This document shows, in pieces, positions 37,114-44,918 of a stretch of DNA of 47,625 bases. Source of the stretch: Nostoc parmelioides FACHB-3921 (GTDB taxonomy: Bacteria; Cyanobacteriota; Cyanobacteriia; Cyanobacteriales; Nostocaceae); the NCBI RefSeq assembly GCF_014696625.1, contig NZ_JACJQL010000045.1, forward strand, positions 1 to 47,625. The letters are read 5' to 3'. Under the pieces are notes generated by a model. It saw only the letters and a list, made by a program, of their open reading frames with translations. It ran no database searches and had not been told where the DNA came from. Position numbers and translations under genes: made by a program. The stretch's first letter is position 1. The number at the start of each line of letters is the position of its first letter.

Positions 37114-38619
37114 ATGTCCAAGTTGTTGGACGATATACTCACTGAGTATTTTCAGCCTGAGAAGCTAAAGGCTGCCTTTGAAGCTTACGAACGACAAAAA
37201 ACTGATTTCTTGCAGCAGGGTGAGCCAAAAGTTCAGATGGGGGTAGATGGTATTTCTTACCAAACCTTTAAAAAGGAACTTGATTTACGTTGTCAGCTTC
37301 TATCAAGTAGATTACTTAAAGGTACATATCAGTTTTATTCTTTCCGAGAAATAGAAATTCCTAAGCCATCTGGTGGAAAGCGCATTTTATCGATTGCTAC
37401 TATACGTGATGTTATCGTTCAAAAAGTCTTGTATGATGCTATTTATAAAGAGATAGAAAAAGATTTTCAAGCGACATCTAGACTAGATAAAGTTTCTTGT
37501 GCATATAGAAAGGGAAAGTCTGCACCCTATGCAGCAAACTTGATTCATGTTTATATCAAACAAGGTTTTATATTTGCCTTAGATGCTGATATAGTCAAAT
37601 TTTTTGATAGGTTGTCTCATGAATATCTGTTTAGAATTATAGAGAAAAAGTTTGGTCAGGATACTCTAGCTAGTAAATTATTGAAACGGTTTATCAAAGC
37701 TGGTGGACTTCCACATAAAAATCAACGTGGCAAAACATACGGATACCGTTTTTTTCATCATCACAAGCCTATTCTAAATAATCAAAGGATTATAAGAACT
37801 CAGGGTATTCCTCAAGGTGGCGTACTTTCGGGAATGCTTGCAAATTTATATTTACATGAATTTGATTGTTGGGTTATCAATGATTTGTCGAAAAAATATC
37901 CTTTGAGATACGTCCGCTATGCAGATGATTTTGTAATACTTTTAAAACAACAAGAATTAATTGCCTTAGTACATCAAGAAGTGGCTCAAAAGCTACAAGA
38001 TATAAAACTGGAGTTACATACGAATGAAAGTAAAACCAAATATGTTGATATAGCTCAAGATTTTCTGGAATTTGTTGGTTTCCAATTTACTCTTGAGCAT
38101 ATCAAAGTTAAACCAGCAAATATTTTAAGATTCCAAGAAAGGATTATAGAAAAAATTAATAAAGAGCCTTCTTATAAAACTGGGGAAATTCCTAAGCGTA
38201 GATTTAGATTTTTTATTAAATATGTAATTAATAGAAAAGTAACTGGGCGTGGTGAGCAAATATGTAATGTATGTGGTGGTGTGGTTGGAGAAAGAGTAAA
38301 AAGTTGGATGGGATTTTTTATGGTTATTACCGACATCCAACAAATACGTGAATTGGATAAATGGATTCGTAAAGAAGTCAGCCAACACTTTTACAAAGAA
38401 TACAAACTCCGTCTAAAAAAATCGGAATTTAAAAAGGCAGGATTAATTACTCTTGAGCAGGAGTATTACAGACTTCATAAACGAAAAAGCTGTTCATGCG
38501 AAAAATGTAATTCTTCTTCAGGTGCAATAAATGACAATAACCCTGTACAGGATACAGGGGTAAGGCAACCTCTATGTTGGAATTTTATTTTGAATATTTT
38601 TAAGAAAATATTCAAATAG
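37114..38619 (+). CDS. Group II-like reverse transcriptase, stand-alone
   Basis: A 501-residue RT. Motifs are GVDGISYQTF (RT0), EIPKPSGGKR and IATIRDVIVQKVLYDAI (RT1-2), FALDADIVKFFDRL (RT3, D157/D159), RTQGIPQGGVLSGMLANLYL (RT4), and the catalytic RYADDFVIL (269-272) followed by the LHTNESKT and VGFQFT segments. The usual SP of motif 4 is SG here. A thumb/maturase-X-like stretch follows (VKSWMGFFMVITDIQQIREL, then DKWIRK). CNVC (384-387) and CSCEKC (460-465) suggest a zinc site not typical of intron RTs. There is no HNH endonuclease, and I see no domain V downstream, so it is not a canonical group II intron. It runs opposite to the cargo operon; its 3' end overlaps darG tail-to-tail by 8 bp. 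Confidence 0.85.
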   Translation: MSKLLDDILTEYFQPEKLKAAFEAYERQKTDFLQQGEPKVQMGVDGISYQTFKKELDLRCQLLSSRLLKGTYQFYSFREIEIPKPSGGKRILSIATIRDVIVQKVLYDAIYKEIEKDFQATSRLDKVSCAYRKGKSAPYAANLIHVYIKQGFIFALDADIVKFFDRLSHEYLFRIIEKKFGQDTLASKLLKRFIKAGGLPHKNQRGKTYGYRFFHHHKPILNNQRIIRTQGIPQGGVLSGMLANLYLHEFDCWVINDLSKKYPLRYVRYADDFVILLKQQELIALVHQEVAQKLQDIKLELHTNESKTKYVDIAQDFLEFVGFQFTLEHIKVKPANILRFQERIIEKINKEPSYKTGEIPKRRFRFFIKYVINRKVTGRGEQICNVCGGVVGERVKSWMGFFMVITDIQQIRELDKWIRKEVSQHFYKEYKLRLKKSEFKKAGLITLEQEYYRLHKRKSCSCEKCNSSSGAINDNNPVQDTGVRQPLCWNFILNIFKKIFK

Positions 38620-39676
38620 TTATTTCCTCTTTGATGTTTAGCCAGTTTTGCTCATACAAACGCTGCCAAGCTTTGCGAATATGTTCAGGTTTAAATAGCT
38701 TGCGTTTACGATCGCTCCATTGATGCACCAAGGCGATCGCCTGCTCACTATCTTGTGCTGGGTTAGGTTCTTTGGTTGCAACCCAATGAACTGTGGCTAG
38801 CAGTTCCATACCGTAAGGTGTTTCAAAGCCATATATGAGGTTGCCAACTCGCTCTAAACGCTCCTGGGCATCTGGTTCTGTTTCCAGAAAAGCTTGTGCT
38901 GTTTCTCTACCTTCAGGCAATACATATATTTCAGCACTGTCGGCTTTGCTAGTACCATCACCATAGCCACGAATGTAATGCCCTTCTAGGCGTTTCAAGA
39001 CTTGATTGAGGTTATCAGCGTAGGGGCCATATCTATGGCTAACATAACGCAGCCTTAAAGGCTCTCCGGCTTCTTGTAAAAAATAGGGGAGTTTTTGAAC
39101 TTCTAGTTTAGTCAACTCATAACCTGGAAGCCCGTACAGTTCCAGTACACGGATAAATAAAGCACGAGCGCGTGTCATTTTCGGCTTTTCGGTCGCAACA
39201 GGCATTTTTTCGGCAGCTGGTGCGCCTGTGGGTTCAAAGATAATTACCTGGACATTTGGCAGTTGAGCAAAGGCTGATTCTATCAAAGGCTTGACCTCAA
39301 ACCAATCTAAACCACCGTTTCCGCATCCTAAAGGTGGAATAGCAATTGAAGTAATACCTAATTTCTGCACTTCTGTAACTAAAGCCACCAGTCCACTTTT
39401 AATATCTTCTATTTTGGACTTACCTTTCCAGTGACGCTTAGTGGGGAAGTTAATTATGTATCTGGGATTAAATAGACTACCTGTTGCTATGGTAAACATC
39501 CGCCCTGGCTGGACTTCACTAGCTTTACAGGCTTTCTCATAGTGGCGGAAGTTTTCAGGATAAGCTTGCTTAAATTGCAAGGCGATACCTTTGCCCATGA
39601 CACCGACACAATTAACGGTGTTTACTAAGGCTTCGGCTTTTTCTTCTAATAGGTTGCCCTGCTTAAACTCAATCAT
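38612..39676 (-). CDS. darG: DarG-type antitoxin (macrodomain DNA ADP-ribosyl glycohydrolase)
   Basis: A 354-residue antitoxin that removes ADP-ribose from DNA and binds the toxin. The macrodomain covers residues 1 to about 150: FKQGNLLEEKAEALVNTVNC, GVMGKGIALQFK, the FPTKRHWKGKS lysine segment typical of DarG, and IPPLGCGNGGLDW. The C-terminal domain (about 165-354, ARALFIRVLELYGLPGYELT and later) is the DarG toxin-neutralising part. The ATG at 39676 follows darT by 66 bp. A short out-of-frame ORF (ATG at 39693) overlaps its start. An ATTGGGAG stretch abuts the ATG, too close for an ideal ribosome site. Confidence 0.92.
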   Translation of the reverse strand: MIEFKQGNLLEEKAEALVNTVNCVGVMGKGIALQFKQAYPENFRHYEKACKASEVQPGRMFTIATGSLFNPRYIINFPTKRHWKGKSKIEDIKSGLVALVTEVQKLGITSIAIPPLGCGNGGLDWFEVKPLIESAFAQLPNVQVIIFEPTGAPAAEKMPVATEKPKMTRARALFIRVLELYGLPGYELTKLEVQKLPYFLQEAGEPLRLRYVSHRYGPYADNLNQVLKRLEGHYIRGYGDGTSKADSAEIYVLPEGRETAQAFLETEPDAQERLERVGNLIYGFETPYGMELLATVHWVATKEPNPAQDSEQAIALVHQWSDRKRKLFKPEHIRKAWQRLYEQNWLNIKEEITI

Positions 39677-39696
39677 CTCCCAATGCCGCCCATGAC

Positions 39697-39708
39697 GTAC
39701 AAATGTAC
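39697..39708 (-). promoter_or_regulatory. Dyad in the darT-darG gap (possible internal darG promoter/operator)
   Basis: GTACA-TT-TGTAC on the minus strand, preceded by TAGATA, lies 20-30 bases before darG. It could be an operator or a promoter giving extra antitoxin. Confidence 0.35.
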
Positions 39709-39742
39709 TATCTAACTTTAGTATTTTACTATTTAATAATGT

Positions 39743-40366
39743 TTAGTAGTACCAACTAGGGTTAATCTTAACAGGAGTTTGGACATTAAAATTTTGTAGT
39801 ATGTTTCTAAGCTGTTGTTCTATAGTGCTATCTATCACACCAATTTCTGTAATCAGTGACCAAGGACAAAATTGATGCACTAAGAACTCCGCTTGTCTAC
39901 GGCGCGTTCTATCATTATCTTCCTCATTATTTGCCCAGTAAGTTGCTTTCATTATGTTCCAATCAATTTTAAAGAAATCATCTAGGTTATCGTAAAATTC
40001 TGATAAAGCCACGACCGCAGCATGACCATCAGTAAACGCAAAATCTAATTTATTACTCGCTATAATTTCTGCTTGAGAAACTAAATAAATTACTTTATTT
40101 TGCCCATCTTTATATTTTTGTACCTGTCCTTTGGAAATTGCATATAGCATAGGAGAACGTGGAGCGAAATAAAAAGGTATATAATCGTGCAAACATCCAC
40201 CAACACTACAAGGAACGCGGATTATGCGCCTTCTATCTTGGATGTGTCCATGAGCAATATCAACATAATCAGTTTTTTTGAGCCTACTATTTGCAACCAA
40301 TCCACCTGATTTTAGAATTGATGGCAAGTTATCAATGTGGGTAATGTGATAAATCGGCGTAGGCAT
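39743..40366 (-). CDS. darT: DarT toxin (DNA thymidine ADP-ribosyltransferase)
   Basis: A 207-residue toxin that modifies thymidine in single-stranded DNA with ADP-ribose from NAD+. Visible are the NAD-binding start IYHITHIDNLPSIL, the arginine in RRIIRVP (Arg 50), FYFAPRSPMLYAI, and the catalytic glutamate in RRRQAEFLVH (Glu 160, the number known from the Thermus enzyme). The full domain is present and looks active. It sits directly upstream of its antitoxin and 44 bp after hsdS. DarTG pairs act in phage defence, which fits the R-M surroundings. Confidence 0.93.
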   Translation of the reverse strand: MPTPIYHITHIDNLPSILKSGGLVANSRLKKTDYVDIAHGHIQDRRRIIRVPCSVGGCLHDYIPFYFAPRSPMLYAISKGQVQKYKDGQNKVIYLVSQAEIIASNKLDFAFTDGHAAVVALSEFYDNLDDFFKIDWNIMKATYWANNEEDNDRTRRRQAEFLVHQFCPWSLITEIGVIDSTIEQQLRNILQNFNVQTPVKINPSWYY

Positions 40367-40410
40367 AGATTAATTTTGTTATCAAGAGTAGTAAATACTT
40401 TATAGTCAGA

Positions 40411-41742
40411 TTATTTAATGCTCTTAACTCGCACTTTGCCAGTTAATAAATCTTGCATTAGCCCCTGTTTTTGAAGTTTGAGCTTGTTAAGGTAGGCTTC
40501 TTCTGTGCGAATACAGTTGTCATGAGTCTCTAATATATCGGCTATGAGTTCCTGTTCTGATTTAGGTGGAAGTAATAACCTAAGTTTCTTTAAGATTCCA
40601 ATAGATATTTCTGCTCTTGTTGTACCAACTACAGCTTTCTCTAGCCATTTCTGTGAACTGGGAGCAAGTAACATTTGACGTACATAAGTTGGTAAAGCAC
40701 AAGATTTTAATCTAATACGTGCAACATCACGGCTAATATTGCCTTTGAACCAAAAAGGCACAATACCAACACGTCCTATAGTGCCTTTCACAGAAATTAG
40801 TACATCATTATGAATAACTCTACTGCGAATATAGCGATTTTCAATTATTTGTGCGCTTTTATGAATATTATTCTGATAGTCAGTATTTAAATTTTGAATT
40901 GCAATAACAGGTACACCCGAATCAACATAAGTTCCTGGTTGAACAATCCCGTAACAAATAGGTGCATCATCAACTGTAACTTCCTCGAAAGTAGGAGTTT
41001 GCCAATCCTTCGGAATTTTTCCTAGTGGCGAGTCTTTGAACTGTTCAGGATGCGCCTGTGGATCTCTCAATTTGCCATCTTCATCTAAGCCGCGTGTGAG
41101 TAAGTCTTGCAGTAGTCCGGCTTTGGTTTGTTTAAGTTTTATAATAAGGGAAGATGTGCGGGCGATCGCTTCATCCACCGTATCCAAAATTTCAGCAATA
41201 CAAGCACGCTCCTCTGGCGGAGGAAAAGGAATAATAAAAGAGCGAAGCTGCTGGTAATTTAAACCTTCACGGTTTCCACCTGCATTTAGTCGATCAATCT
41301 GAGATTGTCCAATATGAGATGCAAGTACAGATGACAAAAAAATTGCGTCTTGACGGTTGGGATTAAATAGCCGAATTGCACAAACGTGCTGATTAACGTT
41401 AGTTGTACCAAGTCCTTGAGGCACAGGACAGCAGCGACCTATTGATGCACCAGTAATATTGATAAGAACATCATGCGCGAATATCTCGCTGCGTTTCATA
41501 CTTTCATGTGTTCTTAAATTTATATATGCAACTTCATCTAATAACAATCCACTAAAGGTGACATTTTGGCTACGAATAAATAATATTCCTTCTTTTGTAT
41601 ATACATTGCTTCCGCCTCTGGGAGTTATACCACTACCTACATGAACAGCAATTTCATCAATGGAAACAACATCCCAATCCTTTGGAATTATCCCCAGAGG
41701 CGAATCTTTAAACTCCTCATTTTTAACCAAAACCTCACGCAT
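40411..41742 (-). CDS. hsdS: Type I restriction specificity subunit HsdS
   Basis: A 443-residue DNA-recognition subunit with two target-recognition domains. Each is introduced by the same phrase (FKDSPLGIIPKDWDVVS near residue 11 and FKDSPLGKIPKDWQTPT near 235) and followed by a conserved helical spacer (ERACIAEILDTVDEAI near 183; ELIADILETHDNCI near 410). The internal repeat is the usual HsdS layout. The start overlaps the upstream coiled-coil gene by 8 bp, so translation is coupled. The recognition sequence cannot be read from the protein. Confidence 0.94.
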   Translation of the reverse strand: MREVLVKNEEFKDSPLGIIPKDWDVVSIDEIAVHVGSGITPRGGSNVYTKEGILFIRSQNVTFSGLLLDEVAYINLRTHESMKRSEIFAHDVLINITGASIGRCCPVPQGLGTTNVNQHVCAIRLFNPNRQDAIFLSSVLASHIGQSQIDRLNAGGNREGLNYQQLRSFIIPFPPPEERACIAEILDTVDEAIARTSSLIIKLKQTKAGLLQDLLTRGLDEDGKLRDPQAHPEQFKDSPLGKIPKDWQTPTFEEVTVDDAPICYGIVQPGTYVDSGVPVIAIQNLNTDYQNNIHKSAQIIENRYIRSRVIHNDVLISVKGTIGRVGIVPFWFKGNISRDVARIRLKSCALPTYVRQMLLAPSSQKWLEKAVVGTTRAEISIGILKKLRLLLPPKSEQELIADILETHDNCIRTEEAYLNKLKLQKQGLMQDLLTGKVRVKSIK

Positions 41743-42799
41743 AACCCAACCCTTGCAAAAACTTATTCAACTTCTTCGCTGCTGCATCCCGTTCCGTCTC
41801 AATATCCTGCAACGTCACCTGATACTTATCCCACCAATTTTCTACCGCAGTAATCACCTGCTGACGGTGCGCGGTGACATATCGCTCCAATTCAGCAATT
41901 AACCCATCTTTGAAAATTGCTAACACCAAATCTCGACAATCTTCATCATTTAAAGCAGCCCGCGCAGCTTCCAAACGCTTCACTAATTCATCCTTTAAAA
42001 TCTTTAATTCTGCCTTCGCTTCCCGCAACTGCTTGGCAATTTCCTTATAGGGTTCTAATTGAGCTTCTATCTCGGCAATTTCCGCTTCATTCTCTTGAAT
42101 AAAAACCTCAAGTTCAGCAATTTTATCCTTAGTTAATAACGGTGACTTCTTTAAAATCTTGAGTTCCTTCTTCGGCTCTTTAATCGAATTTTTAAGATAT
42201 TTAAGCTTTGTTTCTAAATCCTTGACAATATTAACTGCTTCTGATTCTTCCCCTTCTTCAGCATCCGCCTCAGCTTCCTCACCCTGCTCAAAAGCTTCCT
42301 TTTGCTGTTCCAATTCTGCAATTTTCGCCTCAGCCTCAGCAATATCTTGTAGATAATCCGGCATCAACCGACCCACCAATTTATGATTTAGAGGGTCAAA
42401 TTTTGCCTGCTTTTTCTTCTCATCCTCATCTTGCTCTAAAGCATCTTTAATTGTATCTATCCAACTATTAACTAAAGCACCAAAATCTGACTCTGATAAA
42501 GTTCTCAGTTCATACCTCTGTTCATTCCACCAACTAGCAACTACACCCGTAACTTTAAAGCGGTCAAGTAATCCCACAGGTAGCAAACTATCCACAAAAG
42601 AAGTCAAAAATTCAGCGCGGAGTTCCATCACCTTTTTAGTTTTAGGCAACTCACTCAAACTAGGTGCGTGTATTTGCCACCATGCAGCAAACACACTATA
42701 AAGTTTGCTTTCTTGCTGCTTCACACCAGCATCAGATTTTATAAAACTTTTAATCTGCCCTCTATCGCTAATTGCAGAAATAAAATCCAAATAATCCAC
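41735..42799 (-). CDS. Coiled-coil accessory subunit of the type I R-M system
   Basis: A 354-residue protein starting with GTG; its start overlaps the hsdM stop by one base (TAGTG). N-terminal part: LYSVFAAWWQIHAPSLSELP, FVDSLLPVGLLDRFKVTGVV. Residues about 150-295 form a long acidic and basic coiled coil (many EAEIAEIEAQL and ELKILK heptads) with an acidic run (EQGEEAEADAEEGEESEA). The end LNKFLQGLGYA overlaps hsdS. In many cyanobacterial and bacterial systems this sequence is fused to the C-terminus of HsdM. Here it is a separate polypeptide, probably forming the HsdM-HsdS bridging arm. This assignment rests on position and on the domain appearance. Confidence 0.7.
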   Translation of the reverse strand: MDYLDFISAISDRGQIKSFIKSDAGVKQQESKLYSVFAAWWQIHAPSLSELPKTKKVMELRAEFLTSFVDSLLPVGLLDRFKVTGVVASWWNEQRYELRTLSESDFGALVNSWIDTIKDALEQDEDEKKKQAKFDPLNHKLVGRLMPDYLQDIAEAEAKIAELEQQKEAFEQGEEAEADAEEGEESEAVNIVKDLETKLKYLKNSIKEPKKELKILKKSPLLTKDKIAELEVFIQENEAEIAEIEAQLEPYKEIAKQLREAKAELKILKDELVKRLEAARAALNDEDCRDLVLAIFKDGLIAELERYVTAHRQQVITAVENWWDKYQVTLQDIETERDAAAKKLNKFLQGLGYA

Positions 42800-44334
42800 T
42801 AATTCCTCTCCGCTAAAATTCTACTTGGGTCAAACCCATGTGCTGCTAATAATTCGCGCTTCGCTTCGACCTCAGCCTTGGGTATTCCCCCAAATAAATG
42901 CGCTTTTACATCTTGTGGTTCTGGTGGCGGCGCATTATCAGCATAGCGGCGGATATTACAGTTGTAATCGTTGTCTTTTAATTGTTCTTGAGAGACTACA
43001 GCCGAATACCCAGGTAAAGCCACAAAATTTTCAAACACCCAGCAAATCTTTTCAATATGCTCAGGACGCAAATAATTTTGAGCGCGACCTGCATAATATT
43101 CTGCATCAGCATTAATAAACAAAACTTTTCCCTGACGTTCTACAGGTTTCGCTCCTTGGGGACACATCACCAAAATACAGGCGGGGATACCTGTACCATA
43201 AAACAAATTGGGTGGTAAGCCTATCACAGCCTCTAATTGATCATTTGTAATAAAACTCTCCCGAATTTTCTTTTCTTCTCCGCCGCGAAACAGCACCCCG
43301 TGCGGCATTACTGTCGCCATCATCCCATCAGTTTTGAGAACAGCTAACATATGCTGGGCAAACATCAAATCTGCTTTTTTACCCGTCTCAGGACAATACC
43401 CATGTGTAAAGCGATCAGGGAATGCAATTCCCTCACGGGTATAGTTTTGCGAAAAAGGCGGATTACTGATTACTCTATCAAAGCGTGTCAATTCACCGTT
43501 AGCAGTATGCAGGGGATTAAATAGAGTGTCGTCATTGTGGATATCAGCATCTCGAATGCCGTGCAGCAGCATATTAATTTTGCAAATTGCCCATACGCCA
43601 CCGTTATTATCCTGACCAGATAAAGCTAAATTTCGGGCATCACCACCGCATTCTTCTACATATTGCTTCGCCTGAATTAGCATTCCACCTGAACCACAGC
43701 AGGGATCATAAACTGACATTCCGGCTTGGGGTTTAAGCAACCGCACCATCAGTTGCACGACTTCACGGGGAGTATAAAACTCACCCCCTTTCTTCCCGGC
43801 TGAATCTGCAAACTCTTTAATTAGGTATTCGTAAGCAGCACCCAACAAATCAGGAAATACAAAATCTTCATTTCGCAAAGGATATTTACTGAAGTGTTTA
43901 ATCAGTTCCCGCAACTTAACATCAGGAATCCGATTTTTACCGGCTTGACGATTAAAATCAATATGTTTTAATACGCCTGTCAGCGTTTTGTTACTGTCCT
44001 CAAATGCTGTCAAAGCATCATTTAGCCCTTGACCTACATTTTTATGTAGCTCATCACGAATATATTTCCACCGCGCTTTTTCTGGTACAAAAAAAGTTTC
44101 TTTGTAAGTGGTGGGATTTTCTGCCCTCATGTTTGCTTCTTCTTGTGTCCGTCCCCTTTGCAAATTCTGCTGCAAAATTTGCTCATACTGCTGCTCAAAC
44201 ACATCTGAGGCGCGTTTTAAAAAAAGCATCCCGAAGATGTATTCTTTGAACTCCGAAGCGTCCATCTTGCCGCGCAGAATATCCGCAGCAGAAAAAAGAT
44301 GACGTTCTAGTTGCGGCAGCGTGAGTTTGCCCAT
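42799..44334 (-). CDS. hsdM: Type I DNA adenine methyltransferase HsdM
   Basis: The methylase of the R-M system, about 511 residues from the ATG at 44334 (MGKLTLPQLERHLFSAADIL). I prefer this to the longer frame from 44469, whose first 45 residues look unlike HsdM and would overlap cvkR. The HsdM N-terminal helical domain is followed by the AdoMet site DPCCGSGGML and the catalytic NPPF (SNPPFSQNY), typical of N6-adenine methylases. The GGEFYTPREVVQLMVRLL segment is also diagnostic. It is first in the R-M operon; a promoter would have to lie within or near the 3' part of cvkR. Confidence 0.95.
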   Translation of the reverse strand: MGKLTLPQLERHLFSAADILRGKMDASEFKEYIFGMLFLKRASDVFEQQYEQILQQNLQRGRTQEEANMRAENPTTYKETFFVPEKARWKYIRDELHKNVGQGLNDALTAFEDSNKTLTGVLKHIDFNRQAGKNRIPDVKLRELIKHFSKYPLRNEDFVFPDLLGAAYEYLIKEFADSAGKKGGEFYTPREVVQLMVRLLKPQAGMSVYDPCCGSGGMLIQAKQYVEECGGDARNLALSGQDNNGGVWAICKINMLLHGIRDADIHNDDTLFNPLHTANGELTRFDRVISNPPFSQNYTREGIAFPDRFTHGYCPETGKKADLMFAQHMLAVLKTDGMMATVMPHGVLFRGGEEKKIRESFITNDQLEAVIGLPPNLFYGTGIPACILVMCPQGAKPVERQGKVLFINADAEYYAGRAQNYLRPEHIEKICWVFENFVALPGYSAVVSQEQLKDNDYNCNIRRYADNAPPPEPQDVKAHLFGGIPKAEVEAKRELLAAHGFDPSRILAERN

Positions 44335-44420
44335 AGTAGATGCTGAGATTGCGACACTAATGCTTTGCCAGTATATCTCTTGTTGAGAGACACTCCAACA
44401 CACTTCCAAATTGCTGAAGT

Positions 44421-44849
44421 CTAATTTTTCAATTTGCTGGCTATACGCTCGTATATCGTATCTAACCATACTGGAATTACAGGTTGACCTGCTTTTATTT
44501 GGGCGATCGCTTGTTCTAATTCAAACTCTACAAGTTCGAGCGATCGCTTGTGATTGACCCTTCTGAGCATCCATCGTGTACCTTTACCAGATTCAAATAA
44601 TTCTGGTTCCTTGTCTTTCAATATTTTCAGCGTAGTGCTAGCAATATCAAAATTTAGCCCCATAGACAAAAAATACAACATTGCTGCCAGTTCTATTAAA
44701 TTCGGCTTTGAGTAATAAATACTACGCCCTGTTCCAGTCTCACCGATAACAGGCATAACTACACCCTTTTCTCGCCAATATTGAAGCTGGCGCAGAGTGC
44801 AGCCCGTGATTTCAGCAGCTTGTTTACTCGTAAAAAACGTTTCTTGCAT
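44421..44849 (-). CDS. cvkR: MerR-type repressor of the CAST (CvkR)
   Basis: A 142-residue regulator. The N-terminal winged HTH reads FTSKQAAEITGCTLRQLQYW (residues 7-26), then REKGVVMPV. A long helix follows in the C-terminal part (VEFELEQAIAQIKAG). The position, divergent from cas12k with 69 bp between the starts, matches CvkR of Anabaena sp. PCC 7120, reported to repress cas12k and tnsB and to be translated from a leaderless mRNA. Here TACAAT lies exactly six bases before the ATG, which fits a leaderless transcript. It is smaller than classical metal-sensing MerR proteins. Confidence 0.9.
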   Translation of the reverse strand: MQETFFTSKQAAEITGCTLRQLQYWREKGVVMPVIGETGTGRSIYYSKPNLIELAAMLYFLSMGLNFDIASTTLKILKDKEPELFESGKGTRWMLRRVNHKRSLELVEFELEQAIAQIKAGQPVIPVWLDTIYERIASKLKN

Positions 44850-44855
44850 GAAATC

Positions 44856-44861
44856 ATTGTA
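44856..44861 (-). promoter_or_regulatory. cvkR promoter -10 element (leaderless)
   Basis: TACAAT on the minus strand ends six bases before the ATG (44849), so transcription should start at or next to the A of the start codon. The half-dyad ACATTTATGG (44880-44889) lies near the -35 region and may allow autoregulation. Confidence 0.6.
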
Positions 44862-44889
44862 GGCACACCAGCTAATTAAACATTTATGG

Positions 44890-44908
44890 TATTATTAGAC
44901 ATATATGT
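44890..44908 (+). promoter_or_regulatory. cas12k promoter -10 with CvkR-type operator
   Basis: TATTAT (44890-44895) is followed by the perfect palindrome ACATATATGT (44899-44908), 10 bases before the cas12k ATG. The same pattern precedes tnsB. Repressor binding here would cover the transcription start. A related element, ACATTTATGG, lies at 44880-44889. Confidence 0.65.
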
Positions 44909-44918
44909 TAGAGAATTT

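Noticed and set aside
36842..38619. RT and leader as a complete group II intron
   Set aside because: The motif-4 change, the Cys clusters, no domain V-like hairpin after the ORF (which overlaps darG at 38612-38619) and no intact host gene around it argue against a canonical intron.
37114..38619. RT as part of a diversity-generating retroelement
   Set aside because: Motif 4 lacks the SQ signature and I found no template/variable repeat pair or Avd-like gene nearby.
44335..44469. N-terminal extension of hsdM from ATG 44469
   Set aside because: The 45 extra residues do not resemble HsdM, would overlap cvkR, and the ATG at 44334 gives the typical HsdM start.
44886..44918. Eleven-residue upstream extension of cas12k
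   Set aside because: It runs through the likely -10 and operator; MSQITIQ at 44919 is the family start.
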